61,856 nt of DNA, taken from NCBI GenBank assembly GCA_037447295.1, contig JBBIGZ010000010.1, positions 1-61,856 of the forward strand. Direction: 5' to 3'. Position 1 is the first letter of the stretch; every line of letters begins with the position of its first letter. Positions 34,316-41,709 of this stretch are shown here, piece after piece. The translations under genes were made by a program, and so were the position numbers. The notes under the pieces are model-generated. The model was not told the DNA's origin and made no database searches. It saw only the letters and a program-made list of their open reading frames with translations. The stretch comes from 630D-37 sp037447295 (lineage in GTDB: Bacteria; Chloroflexota; Anaerolineae; Anaerolineales; Villigracilaceae).

Positions 34316-35521
34316 TTATTGTTTCCAGATCATATACCCGACCAACATGCGCAAAAGGCCGATCGTGAGAAGCGCAACTGAAAGTCCACTCCGATTTGCC
34401 AGGGCCGGCCCTAGCAGAGAGCCCAGCAGAATAGATGCGTTCAGGTTTAAGTTGTACCAAGCGAGATGTGCCGGGCGATCGTCGGGAGGGATGTTTTCCA
34501 GCATATAGTTTGCGTATGCGCCGCCCGCCAATGCCCAGAAACAGCCTCCCAACACCGAAATGGCGTAATACTGCCAGGGGTGGGTAGAAAAGGAAAGCAG
34601 GAAAGGATATAGCCCCATCCCCAGCATTCCCAAACCGGTGACCTTTTTGTGCCCTATGCGGCGTACCCAGCGACTCAATTGGGTAGAGTTCAGCATAACG
34701 GTCAGATAAAAAAGCGCTGTTCCAAGCCCAATCTGATCATCTCTCAGCTGCAACGCATTTACGAAGTAGAGCGGGAATAGCGGAATAGCCAGGTACTGGA
34801 CCAGGTGAAAGAGACTCAGTGAAAAAAGCACTTTGGCAAAAGGAGTTCGCCAGATATCCAGACGTAACCTTTCTAACCAACTGCTTTTTGTGGAAGATGC
34901 TGGAAGTGGTTTCTGTGTGACCTGGGCGGGGTGCACGAAGAAAAGATGGAAACTGCTCATTGCAGCACCGATGGCTCCGATGGCGAAGACGATCTGATAG
35001 CCTGTCGGAAAAGGTATGCGCTTCAGAATGTAACCGCTGAGCAAGGTGCTCAAGATAAAAGAGAAGGAAAAAAGGGCGTTGCGTACACCAACTACATGTG
35101 CGCGCCAATTTTCCGGAACGGCGGCGGCAAAAAGGGCGTTGAATCCCACTGCCAGTGGGGTGAGAGGGATTGCCATCCACAGGGAGAGCCAAATCAATGC
35201 TCGGATTTGGCCTGGTGGTGAAAATAGCCAGGGTAGGAAGATAAATACAAAATATCCAAGGCGGTAAGCGACCGAGCTCCAGAAGACGGCCATACGGATA
35301 TTTTGGCGTTCCAGCCAGTGACCACTTGGAAGGGTCAACAGGAGATTGATGAATGCCGGAAGAGAGGCCAGCAAGCCGATCTGGAAGCCACTGGCGCCTA
35401 GCCGTGCGGCGTAGACGTTCAGGAATGTCAACGTGGTACCGTTGAGCACTCCAAACCAGGCGATATCTAGAAAGAGATGCAGGAAAACTGCTCGGTAGGA
35501 TTTAGGGTAATTTTGCAGCAT
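34316..35521 (-). CDS. Major facilitator superfamily transporter
   Basis: The 401-residue membrane protein has about 12 hydrophobic segments and an MFS layout: loop 2-3 PSGHWLERQNIRMAVFW, central basic loop around residues 195-215, then the second six segments with RIGHKKVTGLGML. The substrate cannot be told. Distant resemblance is to exporter-type MFS proteins. It is alone between the dnaA upstream region and the uracil-DNA glycosylase gene, 79 nt from the latter. Confidence 0.85.
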   Translation of the reverse strand: MLQNYPKSYRAVFLHLFLDIAWFGVLNGTTLTFLNVYAARLGASGFQIGLLASLPAFINLLLTLPSGHWLERQNIRMAVFWSSVAYRLGYFVFIFLPWLFSPPGQIRALIWLSLWMAIPLTPLAVGFNALFAAAVPENWRAHVVGVRNALFSFSFILSTLLSGYILKRIPFPTGYQIVFAIGAIGAAMSSFHLFFVHPAQVTQKPLPASSTKSSWLERLRLDIWRTPFAKVLFSLSLFHLVQYLAIPLFPLYFVNALQLRDDQIGLGTALFYLTVMLNSTQLSRWVRRIGHKKVTGLGMLGMGLYPFLLSFSTHPWQYYAISVLGGCFWALAGGAYANYMLENIPPDDRPAHLAWYNLNLNASILLGSLLGPALANRSGLSVALLTIGLLRMLVGYMIWKQ

Positions 35522-35600
35522 AAGGGCTCTGAATTACAGGGCTATCATCGTCAGGACGAGAGCAAAAAATTGCGCTCTTTTTGGAGAATAGCCTCATTTC

Positions 35601-36290
35601 TCATTGTAGCAGACGACGCGCATGTTCCCAAATAGCATCGAACATGGCCGGAGTCAGGCGACCGGTATTCGTGTTCTGTTGGCTGGGGTGAAAGGAGGCG
35701 ATCAGCCAGGGGGATGAGAGAAATCCATCCAAACGGTAACTTGCTCCATGCGTAAAAGGGAATTTGCGTATCGTGTAACCGGCCAACCGCAAAACCTGTT
35801 CAAAGGCGACCCGTCCCAGGGCAACGATGACCTGGGGACGTAGGATTTCCAGCTCGCATTGCAGATAAGGCGAGCAATTGGCTATCTCTTGCGGAAGAGG
35901 CTTGTTTTGCGGAGGAACGCAACGGCACACTGCAGTGATATAAGCATCTCGGAGTTCTAGCCCATCCTTTGGGTGAACGGCGAGTGTCTGATTGGCGAAA
36001 CCTGCCTGATAGAGAGCAGGGTAAAGAAAATCCCCCGAAGCATCTCCGGTGAACATTCGCCCGGTGCGGTTTGAACCATGGGCTCCTGGCGCCAAACCTA
36101 CGATCATCAGGCGGGCGTTCACATCGCCAAAGCCGGGCACCGGCCGCCCCCAGTAATTCCAGTCGCGATAGGCCCGTCGCTTTCGTTGTGCTATTTCCTC
36201 ACGCCAGGCAACCAGACGAGGACAAGCGCGACAAAGGATAATCTTATCGCTTAACTCCTTGAGAGCATCATTTTTCGGTTTCAGAGACAT
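35601..36290 (-). CDS. Uracil-DNA glycosylase, family 5 (UDGb)
   Basis: The 229-residue protein has the family 5 motif 1 GLAPGAHGSNRTGRMFTGDA and C-terminal motif HPSQQNTNTGR. Cys residues in CRACPRL, AVCRCVPP and NCSPYL fit the 4Fe-4S cluster ligands. It removes uracil and related deaminated bases from DNA, an activity common in thermophiles. The start lies inside the end of the SDR gene (23-nt overlap), so the two genes are coupled. Confidence 0.93.
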   Translation of the reverse strand: MSLKPKNDALKELSDKIILCRACPRLVAWREEIAQRKRRAYRDWNYWGRPVPGFGDVNARLMIVGLAPGAHGSNRTGRMFTGDASGDFLYPALYQAGFANQTLAVHPKDGLELRDAYITAVCRCVPPQNKPLPQEIANCSPYLQCELEILRPQVIVALGRVAFEQVLRLAGYTIRKFPFTHGASYRLDGFLSSPWLIASFHPSQQNTNTGRLTPAMFDAIWEHARRLLQ

Positions 36291-37245
36291 TCCTCACCCT
36301 CTTTGCGAATATGGATGAGAGAGCAGAACGCAGGCGCTGATGCCAAGGTGGACGTACCAGGTATTCCAAACGGTAGGCAAAACGTGCCGGCATAAGACCG
36401 TAAATGCGGGTAATGTTTTCCACAGGGCAAGTGCGATTCACCGAAATATAGTCCAGCCAGAAAGTAGAGAAGGGAAAATGAGGAAACGAATAGCCAGCCA
36501 GGATCAGCAAAGCTCGCAGGACAGGAAGAGAAAGAGGTACTAGTCGGCGTCGGACCTGCATTGCTTGGAAAATTGTTTCCATAATCTCGGAGAATGAAAA
36601 GTATTCGCCGCCTCCGATCTCGATCGTTTGACCTTTCAATTGTGGCATTAGGATGGTCCAGCTCAGACAGGCTGCAAGATCCTCGACCCAGAGCGGCTGG
36701 ATGACGGTGCGCATGGCAGGGACGGGAAAAACGAAAGGAATCTGGTGAATGAGACGCGCTAGCGGGACGGTAAAATGATCGCCAGGGCCGAAAACGATAG
36801 CCGAACGTACGATCGTAAAAGGCACACCGCTGCTGCGGATAGATTCTTCGGCCAGACCTTTGGCGCGCATCACCGGGAAAGCGGAGTTGCTTGCGGCACC
36901 TAAGTGACTGAGATAGATGAAATGCTCAACCCCGGCTTCCTTTGCTACTTCCGCCAGAGTGCGGGTGCCTTCGATATCTGTTTGCACTAGATCGGCGTTA
37001 CCCCCCTCCCATTCGCTGCCTGCCAAATGGATGATCGCACTCACTTGTTGCAGCGCGGCACGTAATCCCCGCCGATCGTTGAGGCTGGTCAGGGCCACTT
37101 CCACTGGCACCCCTCGCGGCAAGCGCGGCGTCTGGCGGCGCGGATGAAGGAGCAAACGCACCTCGTGTCCGGCCTCGTTCAAATGTCGCACGACGACCTG
37201 ACCGATAAATCCGCTCCCGCCGGTGACAAGAATCACGTTAGCCAT
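36268..37245 (-). CDS. NAD(P)-binding atypical SDR protein (NDUFA9-like)
   Basis: The 325-residue protein has a Rossmann start VTGGSGFIGQVVVRHLNEAGHEV, AIIHLAG, and a change of the catalytic YxxxK motif, as in atypical SDRs of the complex I NDUFA9 family (VMRAKGLAEESIRSSG). The C-terminal third is hydrophobic and basic. A redox or assembly role is possible. Its substrate is unknown. It overlaps the glycosylase gene at its 3' end and follows tRNA-Val. Confidence 0.82.
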   Translation of the reverse strand: MANVILVTGGSGFIGQVVVRHLNEAGHEVRLLLHPRRQTPRLPRGVPVEVALTSLNDRRGLRAALQQVSAIIHLAGSEWEGGNADLVQTDIEGTRTLAEVAKEAGVEHFIYLSHLGAASNSAFPVMRAKGLAEESIRSSGVPFTIVRSAIVFGPGDHFTVPLARLIHQIPFVFPVPAMRTVIQPLWVEDLAACLSWTILMPQLKGQTIEIGGGEYFSFSEIMETIFQAMQVRRRLVPLSLPVLRALLILAGYSFPHFPFSTFWLDYISVNRTCPVENITRIYGLMPARFAYRLEYLVRPPWHQRLRSALSSIFAKRVRNVSETEK

Positions 37246-37275
37246 GAGGACAAATCCGAGAAAACCGGGTACTTA

Positions 37276-37305
37276 AGAAAAATCGCCCCACCATCTCAGA
37301 GGGGC
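37276..37305 (-). terminator. Intrinsic terminator of tRNA-Val
   Basis: On the minus strand a GCCCC stem (37305-37301) pairs with GGGGC (37289-37285) and is followed by a run of Ts (37283-37276). It lies 24 nt after the tRNA. Part of the mRNA may read through into the SDR gene. Confidence 0.65.
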
Positions 37306-37328
37306 TGGGGAATGAATTGCATCATTTG

Positions 37329-37402
37329 TGGGCGCAAAGGGACTCGAACCCCTGACCTTCTCTGTGTAAGAGAGACGCTCTAACCAACTGAGCTATGCGC
37401 CC
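37329..37402 (-). tRNA. tRNA-Val (anticodon UAC)
   Basis: A full cloverleaf folds on the minus strand: acceptor GGGCGCA/TGCGCCC, D arm GCTC...GAGC with AGTTGGTTA loop, anticodon stem TCTCT/AGAGA with loop CTTACAC (anticodon TAC), variable loop of 5 nt, and T arm AGGGG-TTCGAGT-CCCTT. The discriminator base is A. CCA is not encoded, so it must be added. Confidence 0.97.
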
Positions 37403-37411
37403 TCGGTTTGC

Positions 37412-37420
37412 ATTATATCA
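37412..37420 (-). promoter_or_regulatory. Promoter of tRNA-Val, extended -10 (TGATATAAT)
   Basis: On the minus strand TGATATAAT lies 10 nt before the mature tRNA 5' end, placing the start within a few bases of it. No good -35 is present, which fits an extended -10 promoter. Confidence 0.65.
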
Positions 37421-37589
37421 TAACTCTGCAGCGTGTATGATTGGCAGGCGGAGATTTTGAGAGCAAAAGGCTACATACCCGGTCTTGAAAGCCTTTTGGA
37501 TCAGTAGACCTTCTCGAGTTCATCCGTTGAGGCAGGTTTTATCTGCCGAATCAGGGAATGCAGCGATCAAAGTACTAAAACGAGAACGA

Positions 37590-37616
37590 TTGCCAGTTCG
37601 ATGATAATGGTATAAT
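37590..37616 (+). promoter_or_regulatory. Promoter of efp, extended -10 (TGGTATAAT)
   Basis: TATAAT at 37611-37616 is preceded by TGG, an extended -10. A TTGCCA at 37590-37595 could serve as -35 with a short 15-nt spacer. The leader is about 30 nt. Confidence 0.65.
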
Positions 37617-37651
37617 CGTGCTGCCTGAAATCCTTTGAAAGAGGTATTTGT

Positions 37652-38209
37652 ATGATTGACGTCAACGATCTGCGCAAAGGTGTCACGTTTGAACTGGATG
37701 GACAGCTCTATCGCGTGCTGGAATATCATCATCACAAGCCGGGACGCGGCAATGCGATCATCCGCATTAAGGCACGGAATTTGCTCACCGGTGCCAACAT
37801 TGAAAAAACCTTCACTTCCGGTGACAAGGTTCAGGATGTGCGTCTGGATTTTCACAACGTACAATTTCTGTACTTCGATGGCGAGTTCTACCATTTCATG
37901 GATAACGAGACCTTCGAGCAACCTGCCATCCGTGCCGAGATTTTGGGTGAGAGCGCACTCTACTTGAAGGAAGGGATGGAAGTCAAGTTGACCTTCTATA
38001 AAGGTCAGCCGATTGATATCGAACTCCCTACCTCGGTAGATCTTAAAGTGGTGTATGCTGAAACAGCCGTCCGTGGGGATACGGCAACCGGCGTTACGAA
38101 AAAAGTACGCACCGAAACTGGATTGGAAGTTGTTGTGCCGCAATTTGTCAACGAGGGAGATGTTATCCGTGTAGACACGCGCACCGGTGAGTACGTGACC
38201 AGAGTGTGA
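37652..38209 (+). CDS. efp: Elongation factor P
   Basis: The 185-residue, three-domain protein helps ribosomes through polyproline. It starts MIDVNDLRKGVTFELDGQ; domain II and III motifs (DIELPTSVDLKVVYAE, GEYVTRV end) are typical. The tip loop reads YHHHKPGRG, so the residue normally modified is Arg32 and not Lys. It is a single-gene transcript with its own promoter and terminator. Proline-rich linkers occur in the prolyl isomerase and kinase encoded in this window. Confidence 0.97.
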   Translation: MIDVNDLRKGVTFELDGQLYRVLEYHHHKPGRGNAIIRIKARNLLTGANIEKTFTSGDKVQDVRLDFHNVQFLYFDGEFYHFMDNETFEQPAIRAEILGESALYLKEGMEVKLTFYKGQPIDIELPTSVDLKVVYAETAVRGDTATGVTKKVRTETGLEVVVPQFVNEGDVIRVDTRTGEYVTRV

Positions 38210-38228
38210 GCTTTTTGTCACCTTATAA

Positions 38229-38263
38229 AAACAAGCAGGGAGATAAAGGCTCCCTGCTTGTTT
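38229..38263. terminator. Bidirectional terminator between efp and the kinase gene
   Basis: A 14-bp stem (38229-38242 with 38250-38263) with a 7-nt loop is flanked by an A-run and TTTCTTTTT. The two genes converge here. Confidence 0.93.
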
Positions 38264-38288
38264 CTTTTTAGACAAATGGCCAAATATT

Positions 38289-40481
38289 TTACGGCAATGT
38301 GAGAGGGCGCCAGACCGGATCGAAATCACTTCCTGGTGTGTCGGTCAGACGTACCAATCCCCCGCCGGCGGTCAGAGCACGGTAAATATCTCGATTGCCT
38401 TTTTCGTCAACGCTTTCAAAGAGTACCCAATATCCATCTGCAGAAAATCGCAGCGATTCAACAGGGGAGACAATGCCGAAATTCACAAACGTGCTGGAAC
38501 CGCCGTCGGCAACCACGCGACGAGCACGGACAATGGACTGTCCAACGATGCGCTGACTGAAGAGCAAAAACGATCCATCTACCGACCAGGCAGGGCCGTA
38601 ATCTTTATTTTGCGATCCGCTACGGGTGAGCTGAATTTCTTCACCCGTCTCCAGGTTAATTGCCCAAATTTGGTAATTTCCATAGCGCTGGCGTGTAAAG
38701 GCCAGCCACTTGCCATCAGGAGACCAGGTAGGTTGGAAAGCCTCGTTGTCCCCTCGTTCCAAAATGTTGAGAGGGGTAATCGAACTATCGCTCAGATCGA
38801 GAAGGTAAAGGTCCAGCTTATTATCTCGCAAGGAAGCGAAAGCGATCTTTCCACCGGTAGGTGACCACGCGGGATCAAAATCGCCGCCAGGGACGTTGGT
38901 CAGCACGATCAACCCAGATCCGTCTACATTGATCAGGTGCAAGGCCGCGCCGGGATATTTTTCCTGGACACCTGGGCAAGGAGAGATGAAGACCAGTCGT
39001 GTACCATCGGGGGCAAAAGAGGGCTGGCAAGCTCCTTCCGGTAGATTGGTGATCTGGCGGACGTTGCTTCCATCAAAATTCATGATGAAGATTTGCGGCA
39101 CACCCCCCTCTCGAGTCGAGGCAAAGGCGATCTCTCCATAGCCTCCACCCAGTGGTGTTTGTGTGGGGGTGGGTGTGAGAGTGGGGGATGGAGTCAGAGT
39201 CGGGGTGCTGGTTGGGATCGAAGTGGCGGTCGGCGTGAAAGTAAGAGGCAATGGAGTGAGAGAAGGAGATCCAATGACCGTATCGGGAGGGACGGATGGA
39301 AGTGGAGTGTTTTCAAGAGGCGCGTTGAACGTGGGGGTGGAAAAGAATGGAGCGAAGGGGAGAGAAAATGGCAGCGAGGAGGCAATCTGCTGGATATTCT
39401 CCGGATACGCGTAGGTGCCCCAGAGCCCGCCACCGATTAAAACAACCAAGAGCAGCAAAATCCAGAGCAAGCAGCCGGCGCTGCGGCGCTTTTTACGTTT
39501 AGGTGGACTGAAAGGTTTCTCTTCTTCCATGACCGGCACTGGGATGGGAGATTTTCCACCGGCAGATGCCGGCACGGGGGTGGCGGGAGGCTTCTCCTGT
39601 TCTTCGGCCTTATCTGAAGGTGTAAAGGGCTGAGAAGGAGGCGGAACGGTATATGCCCCGGTCTCACGTTCACTAATGCCTTTGGAAGCGAGCAAAGCGC
39701 GTTTAAATTCTTCAGCACTTTGGAAGCGCTCGGCCGGATCGATGGCCATTGCTTTTTCGATCACCGCAGCCAGTCGCCGAGAGACTTTCGGATTGCGTTT
39801 GCGCAGAGGGGTCAGTTCTGCCGTGCCCATGGCACGTGCCAGGCCATCTTCGGGGATCACGCCGGTCAGGGCCGCGTAGAGCGTGGCGCCGAGAGAATAG
39901 ATATCGGTGCGCGGATCGGTACGGGCTGTTCCGTATTGTTCCGGCGGAGAATAGCCGGGGGTCATGGCTCGTGCACCGGTTGAGGTTGCCTGGCTGCCTT
40001 CAACTATTTTGGCCAGGCCAAAATCTACCAAGAAGATATGTCCATCCGGGGTGATCTTGATGTTGCCCGGCTTGATATCGCGATGCAGGATGGGAGGCTT
40101 GCGAGTGTGGAGATAGGTCAACGCATCGCAGACCGCGGCGCCGATCAACACCGCCTCTTCTTCGGTGATGGTGCCCAGGCGTTCCATCCGCTGGCGCAGA
40201 TCCTCGCCTTCGATATAATCCATCACCAGGTATTGCCCTTCGTTCTCGACGAAGTGATCGCTCACCCGCGGCAGGTTAGGGTGACGTAAACTGGCAAGGA
40301 TGACCGCTTCCAGACGAAACTGACGGGCGTATTCATCGGTGGTGAAAAAATTCTCTTTGACCGCAACATCTACACCCAGGCGCTCATCAACGGCACGGTA
40401 AATTGCTCCCATGCCCCCTTGGCCCAGGATTTCCATAATTCGATATCGGCCATGCAAAAGGGTGCCTCGCGCAAGGGTCAT
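38289..40481 (-). CDS. Membrane Ser/Thr protein kinase with extracytoplasmic beta-propeller
   Basis: The start is placed at the ATG at 40481 (MTLARGTLLHGRYRI), giving 730 residues. The kinase domain (about 12-270) has GQGGMGAIYRAV, Lys42 in VAVKE, the HRDIKPGN catalytic loop and DFGLAK, so it should be active. A basic stretch and one transmembrane segment follow (about 335-362), then a Thr/Pro-rich linker and repeated PD40/TolB-like blades (IAFASTREGGVPQIFIMNFDG, FDPAWSPTGGKIAFASLRD) up to the end. Kinases of this Hanks type usually have PASTA repeats; the propeller replaces them. The outside ligand is unknown. Confidence 0.93.
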   Translation of the reverse strand: MTLARGTLLHGRYRIMEILGQGGMGAIYRAVDERLGVDVAVKENFFTTDEYARQFRLEAVILASLRHPNLPRVSDHFVENEGQYLVMDYIEGEDLRQRMERLGTITEEEAVLIGAAVCDALTYLHTRKPPILHRDIKPGNIKITPDGHIFLVDFGLAKIVEGSQATSTGARAMTPGYSPPEQYGTARTDPRTDIYSLGATLYAALTGVIPEDGLARAMGTAELTPLRKRNPKVSRRLAAVIEKAMAIDPAERFQSAEEFKRALLASKGISERETGAYTVPPPSQPFTPSDKAEEQEKPPATPVPASAGGKSPIPVPVMEEEKPFSPPKRKKRRSAGCLLWILLLLVVLIGGGLWGTYAYPENIQQIASSLPFSLPFAPFFSTPTFNAPLENTPLPSVPPDTVIGSPSLTPLPLTFTPTATSIPTSTPTLTPSPTLTPTPTQTPLGGGYGEIAFASTREGGVPQIFIMNFDGSNVRQITNLPEGACQPSFAPDGTRLVFISPCPGVQEKYPGAALHLINVDGSGLIVLTNVPGGDFDPAWSPTGGKIAFASLRDNKLDLYLLDLSDSSITPLNILERGDNEAFQPTWSPDGKWLAFTRQRYGNYQIWAINLETGEEIQLTRSGSQNKDYGPAWSVDGSFLLFSQRIVGQSIVRARRVVADGGSSTFVNFGIVSPVESLRFSADGYWVLFESVDEKGNRDIYRALTAGGGLVRLTDTPGSDFDPVWRPLTLP

Positions 40482-40519
40482 TGTTATTCTTCTCCATGAA
40501 AATATCAATACTAATTATA

Positions 40520-41494
40520 TCAGGAAGTGGGACGATGGGCCGCTGAAAGCCACCTGTGAAAAATGTAAGGCGCCAGGCCACCGATCCAGAAGCCGATCAG
40601 AGCATAACGCACGTAGCGCAAGGAGAGCGCTAGCCAGGTTGCACCACGGGGAAAGATGGCACCCAGCCCCAGCCACAGAATCAGTATTCCGAGCAGGCCA
40701 AGCCCATAGCGCAACAGGTGCTGCCACCATTTGCCGGCCGGGGAAAACCCGCCGAGGGAAATGAGCCAGAGCGCGCCGGCCACCATTCCGAATAAGGCAG
40801 CCGCGGGGGAAACGATGGCGCCTATATCCCATGGTTGAGGAGTGGCCAATCCGCCGCGTGTGGCCAAGCGCATCCATTCCGGGGAAAGTTCCGTCATATT
40901 CCAGGCGCGCACAGCAGCGCCGCAGAAGATCAAAGTCACCGAGAACAACCATACCAAGGCAATCTGCCACCCGAAAGAGAGACGGTTGAAACGGCGCAGG
41001 AAAGGCTCTTCCAGGCGCAAAAATCCCCACAAAAGCAATCCGCCGATGAGCCATCCGACCAACACATCTTGAGGAAAGTGGACGCCGAGATAGAGGCGCG
41101 AAAGGCCGATGAAAAAGATGAGCAAAATGGCCAGAACGGTTGACCAGGTGCGCCGTAGCGCCGCGGCGATCGTTCCCCAGACGCCTACGCTGATTTGCGC
41201 ATGTCCGGATGGGATACCGAAGGATGTTTCGGACGAGAAAGGAATCACCCGTTCGCTAACCCAATACGGACGTGGGGCATGGAAGAGCATCTTGAACAAG
41301 CTGTTCAGGGCACCACTGGTGAGCAAGATCACGCCCACGCGCAGGCCCAAAGCAAAATCTATGCTCCAATAGATGAGCGGCAAGACCAACAGAAAGAACT
41401 CCTCTGTGCCTAGGAAACTGAAGAAACGCATGATCTCTTTCCAGGAGTCGCCCCATCCTTGAACGGCAATGACCAGTTGCAGTAGTTCGCTCAT
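40520..41494 (-). CDS. PAP2-family membrane phosphatase
   Basis: This 324-residue membrane protein has the three PAP2 motifs: KMLFHAPRP, SFGIPSGHAQ and SRLYLGVHFPQDVLVG, followed by more hydrophobic segments. The family removes phosphate from phosphatidic acid, undecaprenyl pyrophosphate or similar lipids. Which substrate is used cannot be told. It lies 38 nt upstream of the kinase gene on the same strand, so the two may be co-transcribed. Confidence 0.9.
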   Translation of the reverse strand: MSELLQLVIAVQGWGDSWKEIMRFFSFLGTEEFFLLVLPLIYWSIDFALGLRVGVILLTSGALNSLFKMLFHAPRPYWVSERVIPFSSETSFGIPSGHAQISVGVWGTIAAALRRTWSTVLAILLIFFIGLSRLYLGVHFPQDVLVGWLIGGLLLWGFLRLEEPFLRRFNRLSFGWQIALVWLFSVTLIFCGAAVRAWNMTELSPEWMRLATRGGLATPQPWDIGAIVSPAAALFGMVAGALWLISLGGFSPAGKWWQHLLRYGLGLLGILILWLGLGAIFPRGATWLALSLRYVRYALIGFWIGGLAPYIFHRWLSAAHRPTS

Positions 41495-41514
41495 GAGAGA
41501 TTCCCTCCTTCCTT

Positions 41515-41650
41515 AGACGGTGGACGATGGACCGTGGACCGTAGAGCGTGAGACAGCGGAGAATCGACCGTAGACCGTAGACCGTAAGACCGTGAAGAAT
41601 AGACCGTGGAGCGTAGAGCGTGAAGTGGGCCGTGGAGCGTAGAGTGTGGA
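41515..41650 (+). repeat. Degenerate heptamer tandem repeat (ACCGTAG-like)
   Basis: About a dozen imperfect 7-nt units related to ACCGTAG / AGCGTGG, with small spacers, fill most of the gap between the divergent PAP2 and transglutaminase genes. The clearest run is three ACCGTAG-like units at about 41567-41587. The pattern recalls cyanobacterial STRR heptamer arrays. Confidence 0.8.
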
Positions 41651-41675
41651 TGGCCGATGATCGCCATACCGGCAG

Positions 41676-41681
41676 TATAAT
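41676..41681 (+). promoter_or_regulatory. Candidate -10 (TATAAT) of the transglutaminase gene
   Basis: A perfect TATAAT lies 28 nt before the ATG. No good -35 hexamer is visible at normal spacing. Confidence 0.5.
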
Positions 41682-41709
41682 CTAAAAACTACGATCGGTA
41701 AACGAGATC

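Noticed and set aside
41515..41650. CRISPR array
   Set aside because: Units are only 7 nt, degenerate and without uniform spacers; no cas genes are present.
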